This document shows, one piece after another, positions 54,534 through 64,000 of a DNA stretch of 64,000 bases. Numbering within the stretch: position 1 is the first letter of the stretch; every line of letters begins with the position of its first letter. Made by a program: the position numbers and the translations under genes. Under the pieces are notes generated by a model, which was not told where the DNA came from, did not search any database, and saw only the letters and a program-made list of their open reading frames with translations. This DNA comes from CAWCBG01 sp963793845 (GTDB lineage Bacteria; Acidobacteriota; Terriglobia; Terriglobales; Acidobacteriaceae), in the NCBI GenBank assembly GCA_963793845.1, contig CAWCBG010000012.1, forward strand, positions 532,606 through 596,605. The letters are read 5' to 3'.

Positions 54534-55047
54534 GCGGGCCTTCGGGTATCGGGGAGATTTGCGCTTCGTGGAGTTCGGATATTCCGTCAGGTCTCGGCAA
54601 TTCGGTTACTCCGATGGTGCGGACGACATACCTTCGGACGAGAGCTTGTGGCTTTGGTTTCTGCGCCATCCTGTAATTTCTACACATGTGCCCGAGAGGC
54701 GATATCCCACCCTGTATGGCACGTTTTCGGGCGCACCCGAGCGCACAGCGATTGAGCAGATCACGCGAAGCGGTGGAACTTTCGAGGCACCTCACTGTTT
54801 ACTGTTAGATCGGCGAGATCGTAAGGCTTACATTTCGCGGCGAGATCAGACGATGATCCTCTTCGCGCTGATGGAGCCGGAAGGGGCCGATCATCATACA
54901 GTTTTTGTGGATGGTCTGCTGATGAGTGCTGGCACCGAAAACTACAAGGTGCCGCCCCCGATCGAGTTGGAGCACCAGCTTCGTTCGTTCCTCGATGCCA
55001 AGTTGGAGCTCGCGAAGAGGGCTGATCGGGCTGACTTGACACAGTAG
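54490..55047 (+). CDS. hypothetical protein
   Basis: A 185-residue frame from TTG 54490. The product has a coherent soluble composition, with FVEFGYSVRSRQFGYSD, SLWLWFLRHPVISTHVPE and MILFALMEPEGADHHTVFVDG, and a charged helix at the C-terminus. I recognise no family. It lies among remnants of a conjugative region. Confidence 0.55.
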   Translation: MEPSPLQFPVPPGFERAFGYRGDLRFVEFGYSVRSRQFGYSDGADDIPSDESLWLWFLRHPVISTHVPERRYPTLYGTFSGAPERTAIEQITRSGGTFEAPHCLLLDRRDRKAYISRRDQTMILFALMEPEGADHHTVFVDGLLMSAGTENYKVPPPIELEHQLRSFLDAKLELAKRADRADLTQ

Positions 55048-55132
55048 CGAGGGTTGTCATGTCCAGCGATGTGGTATGGCGCTGCTGCGCAGCGGGTGAG
55101 GATTGACACGTCACCCCAGAATGGGTGCTGTG

Positions 55133-55151
55133 CGGTAACCTTCGGTTACCG
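55133..55151. repeat. hairpin upstream of mobC, candidate oriT element
   Basis: CGGTAACC-TTC-GGTTACCG is a perfect 8-bp inverted repeat with a 3-base loop, in the 228-base gap before mobC. A palindrome GCTGCGCAGC lies at 55084-55093. In MobF-type systems the origin of transfer lies upstream of the accessory and coupling genes and contains such repeats next to the nick site. The assignment is from position only. Confidence 0.4.
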
Positions 55152-55275
55152 GACGCGAACTCATTGAAAAGACTTCCGCTAGCGAGGCAAAGTCGCTGAA
55201 AATGCCGCAGTCTTCGATAGCGCAGGCGAACTTGTTGATTTAGTTAGTCGGCTCATTTAGGCCGAGGCGACGTCT

Positions 55276-55641
55276 ATGGTTAAACCGACTCTCCGGACCA
55301 AGTCGATTGGCACCAAGGTCACCGAGGAGGAATATGCCCGATTGGAGCGGGCGGCTCAGGCGGGTACTAAGACCTTAGGCGAGTGGTGCCGCGAGGTGAT
55401 GCTAGCTAGCGCGAATGGACAATCGTCAGGTGCCCAAGAATCGGTTGGTGCCGAAGTCCAGGCGCTCATGGCCGAGCTTGTGGCATTGCGAACCATTCTG
55501 CTCAACGTGCTTTATAAGCAGGTGAACGGCGAAAGACTGACGGCGGAAGAAATGCAGCGGCTGATTGAACGAGCGGACGCTGACAAGATCAAGAAAGCTG
55601 TGGAACGACTGCGTCACGTTGCAAAGCGGGACTCAGTCTGA
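55276..55641 (+). CDS. MobC-like relaxosome accessory protein
   Basis: A 121-residue protein. The N-terminus TLRTKSIGTKVTEEEYARLERAA is a ribbon-helix-helix as in MobC and other relaxosome proteins, followed by TLGEWCREVML. The C-terminal half is a coiled helix (MAELVALRTILLNVLYKQVNGE, in part). It would bind oriT and assist the relaxase encoded downstream. Frame intact. Confidence 0.75.
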   Translation: MVKPTLRTKSIGTKVTEEEYARLERAAQAGTKTLGEWCREVMLASANGQSSGAQESVGAEVQALMAELVALRTILLNVLYKQVNGERLTAEEMQRLIERADADKIKKAVERLRHVAKRDSV

Positions 55642-55739
55642 CTGGCCGGTTTACCCGACCAAGAGTTTCGTGACTTTTCGCCACTTCGGTGTTCCTTATA
55701 TCAGCGCGGGGTCTCAAAGCTTCGTCTGTGGGGTGAGTC

Positions 55740-57521
55740 ATGAGCGGCCTCTGGGGTCACGAGGAACGTCCGGGTTGGTTTGCTTCGATCGTGTGGGCGC
55801 TCGCTTTGTCGGCTGTGGCGGGCATCGGTATTTGGACGTACCTGAACGCTGAAGTCTGGACTCCCCTGCAGCGCTACTACTGGAACGAATACCTCAATAC
55901 TGAAATGTTCCGGGCGTCTCAGGGTGAATATTGGATCCTCGATACGGTGGATCACCGGGGACAACGCCACTTGGCCACCGACTCCGACGTTGTCCCCGCC
56001 GCTAGGCATGGGCGCCAATTAGTTCCCTTCTCGCTATCAACTCGGGCGCTACAGGCAGGTGCCACCGACCTAGCGGTAGACACCGTTCACTACGGAAGCG
56101 CGCAGATGCACCAGAAACTCGCGCAATCGATTTATCACGACCAATCGGTCACAGAACTCTCCTGGCCTGCGTGGGGAGGTGGACTCTGTGCGTTGATTTT
56201 AGGCTTGGGTTGGGCAATTCGCCGCAACTTCGTCCCTCGCGACTTAATGAATGATGGCAGGAGGCTCAAAGGTCCGCAGATTGTCACAGTGAAGGAATTC
56301 AATCGATGGAGCAGAGCGGACGGCATTGGTTTCATGACAACCAATCGGGGCGAAATGCTCCGCATCCCGCGCTCTTTTGAGAGCAGCCACATGATGATTA
56401 TTGGTGACTCAGGGACCGGCAAGAGCGTCCTCCAGCGGCAGGTATTAATGCAGGTCGCCGAGCGCAATGAGACCGCTGTCGTCTACGATCCGGCGCTTGA
56501 GTACACACCCCAGTTTTACCGGCCAGACCGTGGGGATGTGATCCTGAATCCCCTCGATGTTCGTTGCCCCTACTGGTCACCGAGCGACGAAGTCATACAC
56601 GAGGCGGAGGCACTTACGTTGGCGACTTCTCTGTTCCCCGACAAGCCGCGAGAAAACACGTTCTTCGTCGAGGGGCCACGGAAAATTTTTGCCTATCTGC
56701 TGACTTTGAAGCCAACACCCGAGGAGTTGGTGTGGTGGATGAGCCACGAGGACGAGCTGGACAAACGAGTAGAAGGGACGGAGCTCGCAACGTTCATTTA
56801 CCGGGGCGCAGGCCCGCAGCGCGGGGGAGTCTTGGGCGCACTAAATATGGTCGCCGATAGTCTTAAGATGCTGCCAAAAGAGAAGGACACAAAACAGCGC
56901 TGGACGACTGTGGACTGGTCGCATCAACAGGCCGGCTGGCTCTTTCTCACCTCCACTCCTCGCTTTCGAGAGAGACTGCTGCCGCTCATCAGTCTGTGGC
57001 TGGACACGCTGGTGCTACGGCTTATGAACCAAGGCGACATGAGCACGCGCAGGGCGTGGTTCGTTCTGGACGAGCTTGCGAGTCTGCAGCGATTGCCCCA
57101 GTTGCATACGGCTTTGACAGAAAACCGCAAGTCCAACAACCCAGTAGTGATTGGCTTCCAAGGCCGTAGCCAGCTTGAAGTGCGGTACGGGCACGAGGCG
57201 GAAGCCATGCTCTCGCAGCCTGCCACCAAAGTCTTTCTACATACAAGCGAACCGCGCGCGGCCAAGTGGATCTCAGACACGATCGGCGAGGTCGAGATCG
57301 AGCGTCTTAAGGAAGCGGTAAGCAAGGAACAATTCCCACATATGCGGAGATCGAAAAGCTTTTACACGGAAAGGCGTACGGAGCCCCTTGTATTACCTTC
57401 GGAAATCGGCGGAATGCCACGCATGCACGCGTTCGCAAAAGTGGACAATTTAGTCGTTCCATTCTCATTCCCCTATGTTGAAATGCCGAAAAGCACAACC
57501 CGGCTTTATTGCCCGAAGTGA
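55740..57521 (+). CDS. type IV coupling protein (TrwB/TraD-like), C-terminus probably frameshifted
   Basis: A 593-residue protein with two N-terminal membrane helices (about 12-35 and 142-160). The ATPase has Walker A GDSGTGKSVLQRQ near 222-234, Walker B WFVLDELASLQRLP near 440, and QGRSQLEVRYG. It would link the relaxase to a transfer channel. After the stop at 57521 the next frame reads SDETHHAVIDTSRRAPQLNA and ends at 57648, a believable natural tail. A one-base shift near 57515 therefore probably shortens the protein by about 40 residues, and function may survive. Confidence 0.85.
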   Translation: MSGLWGHEERPGWFASIVWALALSAVAGIGIWTYLNAEVWTPLQRYYWNEYLNTEMFRASQGEYWILDTVDHRGQRHLATDSDVVPAARHGRQLVPFSLSTRALQAGATDLAVDTVHYGSAQMHQKLAQSIYHDQSVTELSWPAWGGGLCALILGLGWAIRRNFVPRDLMNDGRRLKGPQIVTVKEFNRWSRADGIGFMTTNRGEMLRIPRSFESSHMMIIGDSGTGKSVLQRQVLMQVAERNETAVVYDPALEYTPQFYRPDRGDVILNPLDVRCPYWSPSDEVIHEAEALTLATSLFPDKPRENTFFVEGPRKIFAYLLTLKPTPEELVWWMSHEDELDKRVEGTELATFIYRGAGPQRGGVLGALNMVADSLKMLPKEKDTKQRWTTVDWSHQQAGWLFLTSTPRFRERLLPLISLWLDTLVLRLMNQGDMSTRRAWFVLDELASLQRLPQLHTALTENRKSNNPVVIGFQGRSQLEVRYGHEAEAMLSQPATKVFLHTSEPRAAKWISDTIGEVEIERLKEAVSKEQFPHMRRSKSFYTERRTEPLVLPSEIGGMPRMHAFAKVDNLVVPFSFPYVEMPKSTTRLYCPK

Positions 57522-57651
57522 TGAGACTCATCATGCTGTGATCGATACCAGCAGACGAGCGCCGCAGCTGAATGCCCAGCCCGTTCAGGAGATTAGGCCG
57601 GACAAAGCAACTGGCGTTGCTGCCGGGCAAGAACCCTTTTTCGAGTAGGCC

Positions 57652-60323
57652 ATGCTGACCATTTCGAAGGCGTTAAGCGCGTCACAAGCTGAGATTTACC
57701 ACAGGGAGGAATTCGCGAACGCGAAGGCGAATTACTACTCGGAAGGCGAAAGCATTAGGGGCGAGTGGCACGGCAAACTTGCCGAGCAGTGGGGCCTCCG
57801 CGGCGAGGTCGACCAGGAGCAATTCGCGCGCTTAGCCAATGGGCAGCATCCGACCAGCGGCGAACAGTTGGTGCGCCATACGACGCCACGGGAGTACTTG
57901 GATGCTCGCGGCGAGACCGTAAGCCGATGGAGCACCGCGCAGGCTGGGATGCGACGTTCTCCGCCCCCAAAAGCGTATCTCTGACCGCATTGGTGGGGGG
58001 AGACGATGATGTTCGCCAAGCACATCGTGAAAGCGTTCGGGTCGCGATAGATGAACTCGAAAAATATGTTCAGGCGCGCATGGGTGGAAACCGTCCGGCA
58101 GAGACCACAGGTAAGTGGGTTGCAGCTTCGTTCGAGCACGACAGCGCCAGACCGGTGGAGGGGTACGCCGCGCCGCAACTGCATACTCACGTCGTGTTTT
58201 TCAATCTCACGGAAACCGAAAAAGGTGAAAGCTCGTGCACTGCAGCCGCGCGAACTCTATCGCTCGCAGCAATACGGAACCGCGATTTATCGCTCCGAAT
58301 TGGCGTTGCGGTTAAGGGAATTGGGCTACGAAATTGAACAGGGCAAGAAGCTGCCAGCCGGAAATTCGGGGTTACACGCGCGAATATCTGGAGGCCTCCA
58401 GCCCACGAAGTCAGCAAATCAGAGATCATCTTGAACAGCATGGCCTACATGGCGCGGGTGCAGCACAGATCGCGGCGCATCAGACCCGCGATGAGAAACT
58501 CCCCTCGATTACCCACGAAGAAATGCAGCAGAAGCACCGAGATGTTGCGGCTCAGTTTGGCAATCAGCCAGAGCGCGTCATCGGTGAGGCGCAAAATCGG
58601 CAAGTGGAGGAACACAGTCCGGAGCAGAAGCAGCAGCATATTGAATCGGCAATCACCTATGCCCGCGAGAAAAATCTGGAACGCCAATCAGTAGTGGACG
58701 AGCGCGACCTCATGCGTGATTCACTGAGGCGTTCCATGGGCGAGGCTAGCTTCGCAGAAGTGCGGGATCGATTTGAGAAACGCGTCGAGTCCCGCGGGCT
58801 GATAGGAGTCGAGAGCGCAGGTCCCGCGCGTGCATTCACTACCGAACAAATGATCGGGTATGAAAAGGACACAATCGCAATGATGCGTGCCGGGAAAAAC
58901 CGGCATGACGCACTGGTTTCTTCCGAGACGTGGCACGAAGTCGAAGAAAAGCACGTGCACCTGAGCTCTAGTCAACGAGCTGCCGTCGAGCAAATATTAT
59001 CGAGCCAGGACAAGATCACCGGGCTGGAAGGCATGGCGGGCGCAGGAAAGACTACTTCTTTATCCGCCATCCGCGAGGCCGTCGAGGGGGAAGGCTATGA
59101 AGTGCGAGGCCTCGCACCCACATCTCGTGCCGCGCATAAACTCTCAGAATCAGGTATCGAGTCAGGGACGTTGCAGCGGCACCTCTACCGCGAGGAGCGG
59201 GCCCGACGATGGACAGAAGACGCTCTATATACTCGACGAATCCAGCTTGGCGAGCACGAAGCAACTGAACGAATTTCTGCACCGATTGCACGATCAAGAC
59301 CGCGTACTGCTTGTTGGCGATACGCGGCAGCATGAAGCCGTGGAGGCGGGTAAGCCGTACCAACAGCTACAAGAGGCCGGAATGCAAACAGCGCACCTTG
59401 ATGAGATCGTGCGCCAGAAAGACCCAACGCTCAAAGAAGCCGTAGAACAGCTTGCCCGTGGAGACGTGTGGGAGGCGATACAGAATCTCGACCAACAAGG
59501 TCGAGTGCATGAGTTCGCGGACCGGACAGTGCGCCTAACAGAGATCGCTCGCGAATACGCGCGGGAGCCAAGAGGCACGCTCGTCATCTCCCCAGATAAC
59601 GAGTCACGTCGCGAATTAAATGCTCTGATCCATCGGGAAATGCAGGAGCGCGGCGACGTGAGCCAGGAGGAGCACAAATTGCGCGTACTCGACTCTCGGC
59701 AGGAGATGACTGGCGCAGATCGGCAGTGGGCTGCGCAATATGAAGTGGGAGACGTTGTGCGCTACTCGCGAGGGAGCAAAGTTTTGGGAATCGACCCAGG
59801 CGAATATGCGCGCGTGGAGAATGTTGATGCCGGGAGAAAACCGCATCACGATCGAGCGCGAGGGTGGTGAGCACCAGAGCTACGATCCGCGTCGACTCTC
59901 GGGTGTATCGGTGTACCACGAGAGTGAGCGCGATGTTCTTCCGAAGGTGACCGGGTACAGTTCACTGCTCCATCGAAAGAGCTGCACGTTGCCAACCGCG
60001 AGTTGGGCACGATCGAGGAAATTAATGATGCTGGCGATGTTGGCAATTCGCACTGGACTCAGGCCGGGAAGTTCAGTTCAACGTTCGACGACCATGCGCA
60101 TCTCGATCACGGTTATGCCGTGACCAGCCACAGCAGCCAGGGACAGACTGCAGAGCGTGTGCTGGTCCATGTGGACACTGAGAAAAGCGAGCAGTTGGTG
60201 AACAACCGTTTCGCTTATGTGTCGGTCTCCCGCGCGCAATATGACGCGCAAATCTATACGAACGACAGGAGCGAACTTGCGCACGATCTCAGCCGTGATG
60301 TGTCGCAAGCGGACAGCGACTGA
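57652..60323 (+). pseudogene. TrwC/TraA (MobF) relaxase-helicase, multiply frameshifted
   Basis: Segments in alternating frames follow MobF relaxase order: MLTISKALSASQAEIYH start (57652), WDATFSAPKSVSLTALVG, HUH-type histidines in PQLHTHVVFFN, REYLEASSPRSQQI, helicase Walker A GLEGMAGAGKTTSLSAI (near 59030), LDESSLASTKQLNEFL, VLLVGDTRQHEAVEAGKPYQ, then HGYAVTSHSSQGQTAERVLV. At least six frame changes are needed, so a full-length protein cannot be made. No type IV secretion channel genes are in the window. Confidence 0.88.
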
Positions 60324-60610
60324 AAGCCCAGGAGCAAGAGCCAGAAATCCACAAGAACGAATCCGCTTCTGTGCGTCACGAGGCCCAAGAACATGAGAAC
60401 GAGCAGGCCCAAGGTCTAGGGATGGGACTTGGTTAGGTGCAAGGATGGTTGGCAGGCTTGGGGCACATCTTTGATCCGCTTCGCGCTGCTCGCTGCACGG
60501 CTTCTCAAAAGAGAAACGGCGTGTTTTGGTGCACCACTAATGCGCCATTGCTATTACGCTGCAGTGGCGCTTAATCTCCCAGTACTCCTAGTCATCAGAA
60601 AGAGGCTCTT
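60324..60610. other. intergenic region, no gene seen
   Basis: About 290 bases between the relaxase relic and the next gene. It begins with what look like the last, frameshifted codons of the relaxase (Glu/His-rich). Nothing else is recognised. Confidence 0.3.
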
Positions 60611-62101
60611 GTGAATCCGCGAATCCAACTGACGCAGATCGGAACTTGGAAGTGCGAGTCAAAGGCCCCGGAGCCACCAGTCTCAGACAGAGTCGCCTTT
60701 GAAATACCCTTTGGAGATACTCCTAAGGTTGCGATTTCCTTTGGATTGATGAAACCGGCATGGGAACCTCCAAGCCCTCCCGATGTGCAACCAATTGCAG
60801 TAGAAGCAAGCGGTATTTCTCCACAAGGCTTCACTCCCACAATTGCCAATCCGCTTTTTCCCGGAAGGCCGCCCAGGGGGACATTTGGAGGAACATGGGT
60901 TGCGGTGGGGTCGCCGATCTTACGTGACACCGTTACGCCGAGATATATGATTCTAACCGTTGTTTACGCTCCGCCAGGGTCGAATAGTGGCAAGAACAAA
61001 AGCGCGGTTTTATATCAAACGGGTAGTTCGACCGGAACAACGACTTCAGCGGGCCACTCCTTCAAAGAAGGCTATTCGGTTGCCGCCGAAGTAGAGGGAG
61101 GAATTTTCGTCAAAGGCGGAGGCGGGCTGAGTTTCGAATACTCGAAAACGAATACCGACAGTCAGTCGATTGACATCAAGAAAGAGATGTTGACGCAAAT
61201 TACAAACGACGGACCCGATCACGATGGCATAGACCATGACCACGATGCTATTTATTTGTGGCTAAATCCAAAAATCGACCTAGGACTGACATCTTCATCG
61301 GCTGTGTGGAGGTTGGTTAATTCAGAAGTTATGGATATTGATTTTGTTTACGCTAAACATCTCAACGATCCCTCAAAAATGGGGGCCAAACAGTTGGAGA
61401 GATTGCGACAGTATGGCTTTAGCGATGATGACTTCAAGTACATTCTCAAGAAGGCCGATCCGCTGTGGAATCCATCGTACGTTCCTGACCCCAAACGTTA
61501 CATCCCTTTAAGGACAACCTTTCCCTATAATATCCCCGCATCTCCTACTGGGTCCGGTCCCGCTACGAAACAGACTATTACGAACAGCTCAATGTCGACA
61601 GTTGGTACAACCATCGAAGACACCTATAAGGTAGGGCTGTCCGCGCATCAGAGTGGAGACTGGTTCAGTCTGTTTAAAGGGACAATGAAGGAAACGGCTA
61701 GCTGGGAGTGGACAAATAAATCGTCCCAATCGAGTTCAATCGGTGCGTCTGAGTCGGCCTCGGTAACCATTGGCGGACCCGGACCCGACTGGAAGGGACC
61801 TACAAGCATTCGCGTTTATTTTGACACCTTGTATCGGACCTTTGCCTTCGTCTACAACAACGTGGCTCCGACACTCGAGGGAGTCCTGAAAACTGCTGAG
61901 GGAGGCGCTGCACCATCCTGGACACAGGTTACCCTAATCGAAAATGGTAACGAGCAACAGTCCTTCACAAATGCTGAGGGTGTGTTCAGTTTCTTTGGTG
62001 ACATCCAATACCCAGCCACGCTTCAGGCTAATGGTGTAACCCAAGTGATTCCTCCGGGCTCAGAGCAGATGGCACGGAAGGTTACGTTTGAGTTGAAGTA
62101 A
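60611..62101 (+). CDS. large beta-rich protein of unknown function
   Basis: A 496-residue protein from GTG 60611, with AGAGG upstream. The N-terminus (QLTQIGTWKCE, VAFEIPFGDTPKVAISFG) resembles an H-type lectin-like beta sandwich. The middle carries a Ser/Thr/Gly-rich repeat-like region (GSSTGTTTSAGHSFKEGYSV, GGIFVKGGGGLSFEYS, and again SSQSSSIGASESASVTIGG), reminiscent of pore-forming or adhesive beta structures. An Asp/His cluster (DHDGIDHDHDAIYLW) may bind metal. The last 60 residues look like a carboxypeptidase-regulatory-type beta sandwich. No signal peptide. Function unknown; a secreted or effector role is only a guess. Confidence 0.75.
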   Translation: MNPRIQLTQIGTWKCESKAPEPPVSDRVAFEIPFGDTPKVAISFGLMKPAWEPPSPPDVQPIAVEASGISPQGFTPTIANPLFPGRPPRGTFGGTWVAVGSPILRDTVTPRYMILTVVYAPPGSNSGKNKSAVLYQTGSSTGTTTSAGHSFKEGYSVAAEVEGGIFVKGGGGLSFEYSKTNTDSQSIDIKKEMLTQITNDGPDHDGIDHDHDAIYLWLNPKIDLGLTSSSAVWRLVNSEVMDIDFVYAKHLNDPSKMGAKQLERLRQYGFSDDDFKYILKKADPLWNPSYVPDPKRYIPLRTTFPYNIPASPTGSGPATKQTITNSSMSTVGTTIEDTYKVGLSAHQSGDWFSLFKGTMKETASWEWTNKSSQSSSIGASESASVTIGGPGPDWKGPTSIRVYFDTLYRTFAFVYNNVAPTLEGVLKTAEGGAAPSWTQVTLIENGNEQQSFTNAEGVFSFFGDIQYPATLQANGVTQVIPPGSEQMARKVTFELK

Positions 62102-62259
62102 TTCTTTTGGGCAAACTGAAGCTGGTGAAGCGTATTGCTCATTCGGTTCCGGCATATAGCTCAACGCTGTGCAAGGCATTATTCTTCGGTGATTAAAGAC
62201 GCGATCTTGTTTCGTCGAGTTGCGTCCACTCAAAACGGCATCAGTGGCACTTGCTCTGC

Positions 62260-62832
62260 AATCGGATTCAAAGAACGACGATCGCTTCGCAACAGGCTCG
62301 ATCCGCCCGCGAGCCGATAGGCAGTACTCCTTTACAATCTCGAAGCCGAGGAAGTGACGTCCAAGCTTCTCGGCGGCAACCAGCGTTGTTGCGCTGTCAG
62401 CAAACGGCTTGACAATCCGGTCGGTATCCTTCGTCAGCTCGCGAAGTATCCAGTCCATCAAAGAAACCGGCTTCTGCGTCGGATGCACACGCTCGGTCCT
62501 CTTCTCTGAATCGCGCAGGAACCCATTCCAGACACGGTGGAAGACGCGCGCCGGTCGATGTACGTTGGTCCATGCAATCTCCAATCAGCCTGATCGTTGC
62601 GGTCGTGGCCGAGGCGCTTATACGAGACGATCCAGCCGGGCGAGGATAGCAAGCGCTCGGCGAAGTGATTCACTCCGAATAACAACACGGTCTTGAAGCC
62701 CAGAAAGGGACGCGGATCGAAGGGCCAATGGTCACCGTGAATTCGAGGCCAGTCCCGACGCGATCCTCGCTCTGCTGTCGCATAGTTTGTGTTCAAGTTG
62801 ATACCGTACGGCGGATTGCTAATCAGCGCCAC
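62260..62832 (-). pseudogene. site-specific DNA methyltransferase, frameshifted fragment
   Basis: On the minus strand, VALISNPPYGINLNTNYAT and LGFKTVLLFGVNHFAERLLS give the catalytic NPPY motif of amino-methyltransferases. After a frame change near 62570 the reading continues with HPTQKPVSLMDWILREL and VKPFADSATTLVAAEKLGRHFLGFEI, the typical C-terminal SAM-binding part. The SAM motif is degenerate (PFADSATT instead of PFxGSGTT). The start is also unclear. It is a relic of an orphan methyltransferase. Confidence 0.75.
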
Positions 62833-62955
62833 GTCGTGCGGTATACCTGCGGATTACCTCCAGCAATCGCGCTCACCGACGGTGCCACAATCGAGCGGCT
62901 CTACGAGACCATCGGATATGGAGAGTTCTCGAACTACCGCCGAGACTCTAACTCT

Positions 62956-63177
62956 TCAGGCGCGTTTGAGATGCCTGCTGGAGGAGCGGAGGTTCGCGGC
63001 GGGCTTTCGTTTCTTTTGCACCAACCAAGTTCGGACCGAGTCGATTCTGTAGAAAACCAAGGGTCCGACTTTGATGCGTGGCGGGCCAAGTCGAAGCGCA
63101 GCAAGGCGCTGCAGCGTACGGACGGAGCGATTCACTTGCCGGGCTAAATCGCCTTCACGGATGTAACCCTCGAGCAC
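62956..63177 (-). CDS. excisionase/MerR-like HTH protein
   Basis: Encodes 73 residues: GYIREGDLARQVNRSVRTLQRL, GPPRIKVGPLVFYRIDSVRTWL. This is a winged HTH of the excisionase (HTH_17) type, here with a basic C-terminal tail. Such proteins direct excision of mobile elements or regulate phage genes. It lies upstream of the methyltransferase relic on the same strand. Confidence 0.72.
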   Translation of the reverse strand: MLEGYIREGDLARQVNRSVRTLQRLAALRLGPPRIKVGPLVFYRIDSVRTWLVQKKRKPAANLRSSSRHLKRA

Positions 63178-63308
63178 CGATGGGGCAGAATCGGAAAGGT
63201 CACCCGCAAGGCATTTCCTCCCTCCACAAGTTAGTGGACAATCGGGTAGTGTCTCAGTTTGAAATCAGAGGGGCTTGAACGCCAGCGCCAACCGCGTAAA
63301 CTGTCGGC

Positions 63309-63521
63309 ATGGCAGAAAAGCCTACGTTGAAGATCAGCTATGACGACAATGGCCGTCCAATCGCGGCACACTGTTCCTGTGGTGAGTCGATGCCAGGAGG
63401 TGAACCGCGAGTAACCGACACCGAAACCCTCAAGAAGTGGTTTGAGAAGGCTTTCGAGTCTCATGTTAGGCACAAGCACTCTGCCGAGGACGGAGACGAA
63501 TCCGCGCAGGGAAGGACATAA
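63309..63521 (+). CDS. small hypothetical passenger protein
   Basis: Encodes 70 residues: LKISYDDNGRPIAAHCSCGESM, then TETLKKWFEKAFESHVRHKHS. The Cys-x-Cys and the two His near the end could bind zinc. It lies inside the mini-transposon and is intact. I do not recognise its function; it resembles small proteins carried by insertion elements. Confidence 0.65.
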   Translation: MAEKPTLKISYDDNGRPIAAHCSCGESMPGGEPRVTDTETLKKWFEKAFESHVRHKHSAEDGDESAQGRT

Positions 63522-63525
63522 ACCG

Positions 63526-63680
63526 TGGCCAAACGTCCCCGCGACCCGAACCGGCTTGCCAAACTCATCGTTGATACTGCTACGGGCGAGGCGGAGGATG
63601 CCGTCAGTGAGTCCGCGATGGCGGCTGGCATAAGCGACCACCTTTGGTCGCCCGAAGAAATCGCGCTGCTCGCCGGTTAA
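63526..63680 (+). pseudogene. small element-borne protein gene with a one-base deletion
   Basis: GTG 63526 follows ggaaggacataaacc and starts MAKRP. In the next frame the reading is RDPNRLAKLIVDTATGEAED and ends EEIALLAG at 63680. Joining them needs one extra C near 63540, where a longer C run is likely in intact copies. Proteins starting K-RPRDPNQLAK are common as small genes near transposons; they usually have a longer C-terminus. Function unknown. Confidence 0.55.
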
Positions 63681-64000
63681 AATACCAACAAAATAATGCC
63701 GGGCTGGGCATTGGAGCTCTGCCGTTCGGGTTTGGGAGGGCGTCAGCCCGTTTGTACCACGTTCGGACATCACCCTTCGTTGGGCAGCTCGGCACCAGAA
63801 CATTTCAAACTGAGACACTACCGGCAATCGCACGAGAGCTTACGAGACCCGACGAAATCAGGTGGGACAGCAGTTGCGGTGAACGGAATGACCGAAACCA
63901 ACTCAAATGCAACCAGCTGTGGAAATCTGCTAGACTTACACATAAACTTACACAGTCTCACATAATGCTGGGAACAATTTAGTTTATATCAATTAGTTAC

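Larger units (their letters stand above)
63245..63822. mobile_element. 578-bp mini-transposon with 21-bp terminal inverted repeats
   Basis: The left end 63245-63265 (ggtagtgtctcagtttgaaat) is the exact reverse complement of 63802-63822. Flanking octamers GACAATCG and GGCAATCG differ by one base and look like an 8-bp target duplication, the length made by IS1595-type elements. The element has no transposase but carries two small genes, so it would need an enzyme in trans. The family assignment is inference. Confidence 0.85.

Overview
The window looks like chromosomal DNA of an acidobacterium (Terriglobia/Koribacter type). The clues are a Ser/Thr kinase fused to a PD40/TolB-like propeller, small family proteins typical of that group, an FtsK translocase, and moderately high GC with tidy one-gene intergenic spacing. 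The organism assignment is inference from gene content; no rRNA gene is present.

Positions 1-21800 are core genome: an exported alpha/beta hydrolase (cut by the window edge), two thioredoxin-like [2Fe-2S] ferredoxins, a DUF47-Pit phosphate transport pair, RibBA with a degenerate second domain, the PD40 kinase, a MerR regulator, DoxX, tRNA-Gly(CCC) preceded by two tandem 112-bp units that each carry the 5' half of the same tRNA, an MFS permease, a dismantled Kdp-type sensor (KdpE plus a KdpD N-terminal protein on one strand, the membrane histidine kinase on the other), FtsK/SpoIIIE, a GlsB/YeaQ protein and a DUF2339 membrane protein.

Positions 22100-64000 are an accessory region. It opens with a truncated tRNA-Leu, a frameshifted tyrosine integrase and an intact tRNA-Leu(UAA) interrupted by a group I intron closely resembling the cyanobacterial one. 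After an IS200/IS605 remnant comes a complete, apparently intact BREX operon in the order brxE-brxA-brxB-brxC-pglX-pglZ-brxL. A GC-rich patch follows, with two divergent genes carrying PD-(D/E)XK-like patterns, a HipBA toxin-antitoxin pair, and a three-gene cassette: a LuxR-type HTH protein, a TIR/deoxyribosyltransferase-like Rossmannoid protein, and a proteasome-beta-like Ntn hydrolase with the Thr1/Asp/Lys constellation preserved. This cassette is my best candidate for an undescribed system.

Positions 45300-50000 hold a ParB relic and a module of a MerR-like regulator, a large serine recombinase and two ParB/RepB proteins, with a 17-bp palindrome in the divergent promoter. Positions 50400-60400 are a decayed mobilisation/conjugation region: a sigma-like protein with a 3' frameshift, a heavily frameshifted Tes-like radical SAM gene, MobC, a coupling protein and a TrwC/TraA relaxase broken in at least six places. 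The window ends with a beta-rich protein of unknown function, a broken DNA methyltransferase, an HTH protein and a 578-bp mini-transposon with 21-bp inverted repeats and near-perfect 8-bp target duplications.

The contrast between long intact BREX genes and heavily frameshifted conjugation genes suggests that defence functions are retained while transfer functions decay.
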